Below are positions 6,609 through 7,621 of a DNA stretch of 7,621 bases, piece after piece. The stretch lies in the NCBI GenBank assembly GCA_012719335.1, contig JAAYAO010000079.1, forward strand, positions 1 through 7,621, written 5' to 3'. The translations under genes and the position numbers were made by a program. Origin of the DNA: Propionibacterium sp. Its GTDB lineage: Bacteria > Actinomycetota > Actinomycetes > Propionibacteriales > Propionibacteriaceae. The notes beneath the pieces were generated by a model. The model was not told the origin of the DNA and searched no databases. It was given only the letters and a program-made list of their open reading frames with translations. Positions within the stretch are counted from its first letter, which is position 1. Each line of letters opens with the position of its first letter.

Positions 6609-7573
6609 TGGAGCTGTCGAACCTGTCCACTCAGGCGATGACCACCGCCTGGGTGGTGTACCTGATCGCGATGATCGCGCACACCCTGGAGTGGGCGGTG
6701 GCCCGCAACCTCAGCACCAAGGTGGAGCGCAAGCGTCGTCGGGTGCTGGTCGGGGCCGGTGCTGGGGCGGGCGCCGACCTGCCGACCACCACCGAGGAAA
6801 CCCCGGTCGAGACCACCGAGGACCCTCGCTTGTCGCGGTTCAGCACCGTCGGGCTGGTGCTCACCGGGCTGGCCTTCGCCTTCCATCTGGTCGGGGTGGT
6901 GACCCGCGGGATCGCCGCCGACCGGTTCCCCTGGGCGAACATGTACGAGTTCATCACCAGCACCCTGCTGTTCGTGGTGGCCGCCTACCTGGTCGGTGCC
7001 GCCCGCTTCGGGATGCGCTGGGCCGGCCTGTTCGTCACCCTGCTGGCCACCGTCGGTATCGGCCTGGCCGTCACCGTGTTCTACGTCGACGTCGCCCCGC
7101 TGGTGCCGGCGCTGCACTCGGTGTGGTTCATCATCCACATCGTCACCGCCGCGATCGCCGCTGCGGCCTTCAACCTGGGTGCGGTCGCCACCATCCTGTA
7201 CCTGGTGCGGGATCGGGCCGAACGCAAGGGCACCGTCCGCGGTTACCTGGCGAAGCTGCCCAGCGCCGAACGCCTCGACGTGATCGCCTACCGCTTCCAC
7301 GCCTTCTCGTTCCCCCTGTGGACCTTCACCATTGCCGCCGGCGCCGTCTGGGCCCAGTTCGCCTGGGGCCGGTTCTGGGGCTGGGACCCGAAGGAAACCT
7401 GGTCGCTGATCACCTGGGTCGCCTACGCCGCCTACCTGCACGCCCGCGCCACCGCCGGCTGGCGCGGCCGCAAGGCCGCCGTGATCGCCCTGATCGGCGT
7501 CGCGACCTTCTGGTTCAACTACATCGGCGTGAACATGCTGATCCCCGGTCTGCACTCCTACGCCGGCATCTGA
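6608..7573 (+). CDS. ccsB: Cytochrome c biogenesis protein CcsB (CcsA/ResC family heme handling protein)
   Basis: This is the second half of the System II synthase; in many actinobacterial annotations it is named CcsB, elsewhere CcsA or ResC. With ResB it moves heme across the membrane and presents it to apocytochrome c. The 321-residue polytopic protein shows the tryptophan-rich heme-binding WWD signature, FAWGRFWGWDPKETWSLITW (251-270). Conserved histidines flank it: His93 in AFHLVGVVTRG, His170 and His177 in LHSVWFIIHI, and His316 in PGLHSYAG. The segment PWANMYEF (108-115) is also typical. About eight membrane segments are likely. Between the first and second lies a cytoplasmic or loop stretch (about 36-78) with a basic cluster VERKRRR, a Gly-Ala run and a Thr/Glu-rich part, variable in relatives. 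The ATG overlaps the resB stop by one base. It is the last gene of the run visible here. Confidence 0.96.
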   Translation: MELSNLSTQAMTTAWVVYLIAMIAHTLEWAVARNLSTKVERKRRRVLVGAGAGAGADLPTTTEETPVETTEDPRLSRFSTVGLVLTGLAFAFHLVGVVTRGIAADRFPWANMYEFITSTLLFVVAAYLVGAARFGMRWAGLFVTLLATVGIGLAVTVFYVDVAPLVPALHSVWFIIHIVTAAIAAAAFNLGAVATILYLVRDRAERKGTVRGYLAKLPSAERLDVIAYRFHAFSFPLWTFTIAAGAVWAQFAWGRFWGWDPKETWSLITWVAYAAYLHARATAGWRGRKAAVIALIGVATFWFNYIGVNMLIPGLHSYAGI

Positions 7574-7621
7574 CCGCCCTGGCCCCACGCCGGCCGAGCC
7601 GGTTCACGCTGTGCCTTTCTC
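7574..7621. other. Short non-coding tail after ccsB
   Basis: Forty-eight bases reach the window edge. Apart from the small hairpin listed separately I see no start codon with a ribosome binding site and no promoter. Confidence 0.5.
7590..7602 (+). terminator. Weak hairpin after ccsB, possible terminator
   Basis: CCGGC (7590-7594) and GCCGG (7598-7602) pair around a three-base loop, 17 bases after the ccsB stop. There is no adjacent T-run; only a short pyrimidine stretch (CTTTCTC) occurs at the window edge, so this is a poor match to an intrinsic terminator. It may simply be chance in GC-rich DNA. Confidence 0.25.

Noticed and set aside
6113..7588. Minus-strand open frame (491 codons) opposite resB and ccsB
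   Set aside because: Low-complexity Gly/Asp/Gln/His-rich translation without motifs, changing character at the resB-ccsB border; a shadow.
1..7621. Mobile elements, CRISPR arrays, tRNA or rRNA genes, phage or defence genes
   Set aside because: I looked for terminal inverted repeats, spaced direct repeats, tRNA-like ends and transposase or nuclease motifs and found none; the window is occupied by core biosynthetic genes.

Overview
The window is a compact, gene-dense, single-strand stretch of a high-GC genome. Codons strongly favour G or C at the third position, and every natural gene end here uses TGA. Protein motifs and gene order point to an actinomycete (Actinomycetota). The order hemD-hemB-hemL-histidine phosphatase-TlpA/ResA-ccdA-resB-ccsB resembles the Mycobacterium tuberculosis Rv0511/Rv0512 and Rv0524-Rv0529 blocks. 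I cannot name the genus from sequence alone; Propionibacteriales or another high-GC order is possible but is inference.

Layout. Bases 1-583 hold the C-terminal part of uroporphyrinogen-III synthase (hemD), which enters from the left edge and is interrupted by an in-frame TAA at 119-121. Then come intact hemB (591-1565) and hemL (1562-2893). After a 58-base gap come a histidine phosphatase of unknown role (2952-3596), a membrane-anchored thioredoxin of the TlpA/ResA type (3596-4168), ccdA (4165-4932), resB (4932-6608) and ccsB, also called ccsA or resC (6608-7573). The last 48 bases are non-coding and hold one weak hairpin. Nothing convincing lies on the minus strand.

How the genes work together. 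HemL makes 5-aminolevulinate, HemB condenses two molecules of it to porphobilinogen, and HemD closes the linear tetrapyrrole to uroporphyrinogen III, the precursor of heme and other tetrapyrroles. The downstream five genes include a complete set of core components for System II cytochrome c maturation. CcdA passes reducing power across the membrane, the ResA-like lipoprotein reduces the heme-binding cysteines of apocytochromes, and ResB with CcsB moves heme out and attaches it. The window therefore links heme synthesis to covalent heme attachment. Five consecutive gene junctions overlap by 1 or 4 bases, so translation is probably coupled.

I see no mobile element, phage, CRISPR array, RNA gene or new defence system. 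The item most worth checking is the nonsense codon in hemD: it is the only TAA among the gene-ending stops, the frame is intact on both sides, and a possible GTG restart with a Shine-Dalgarno-like GGAG lies directly after it.
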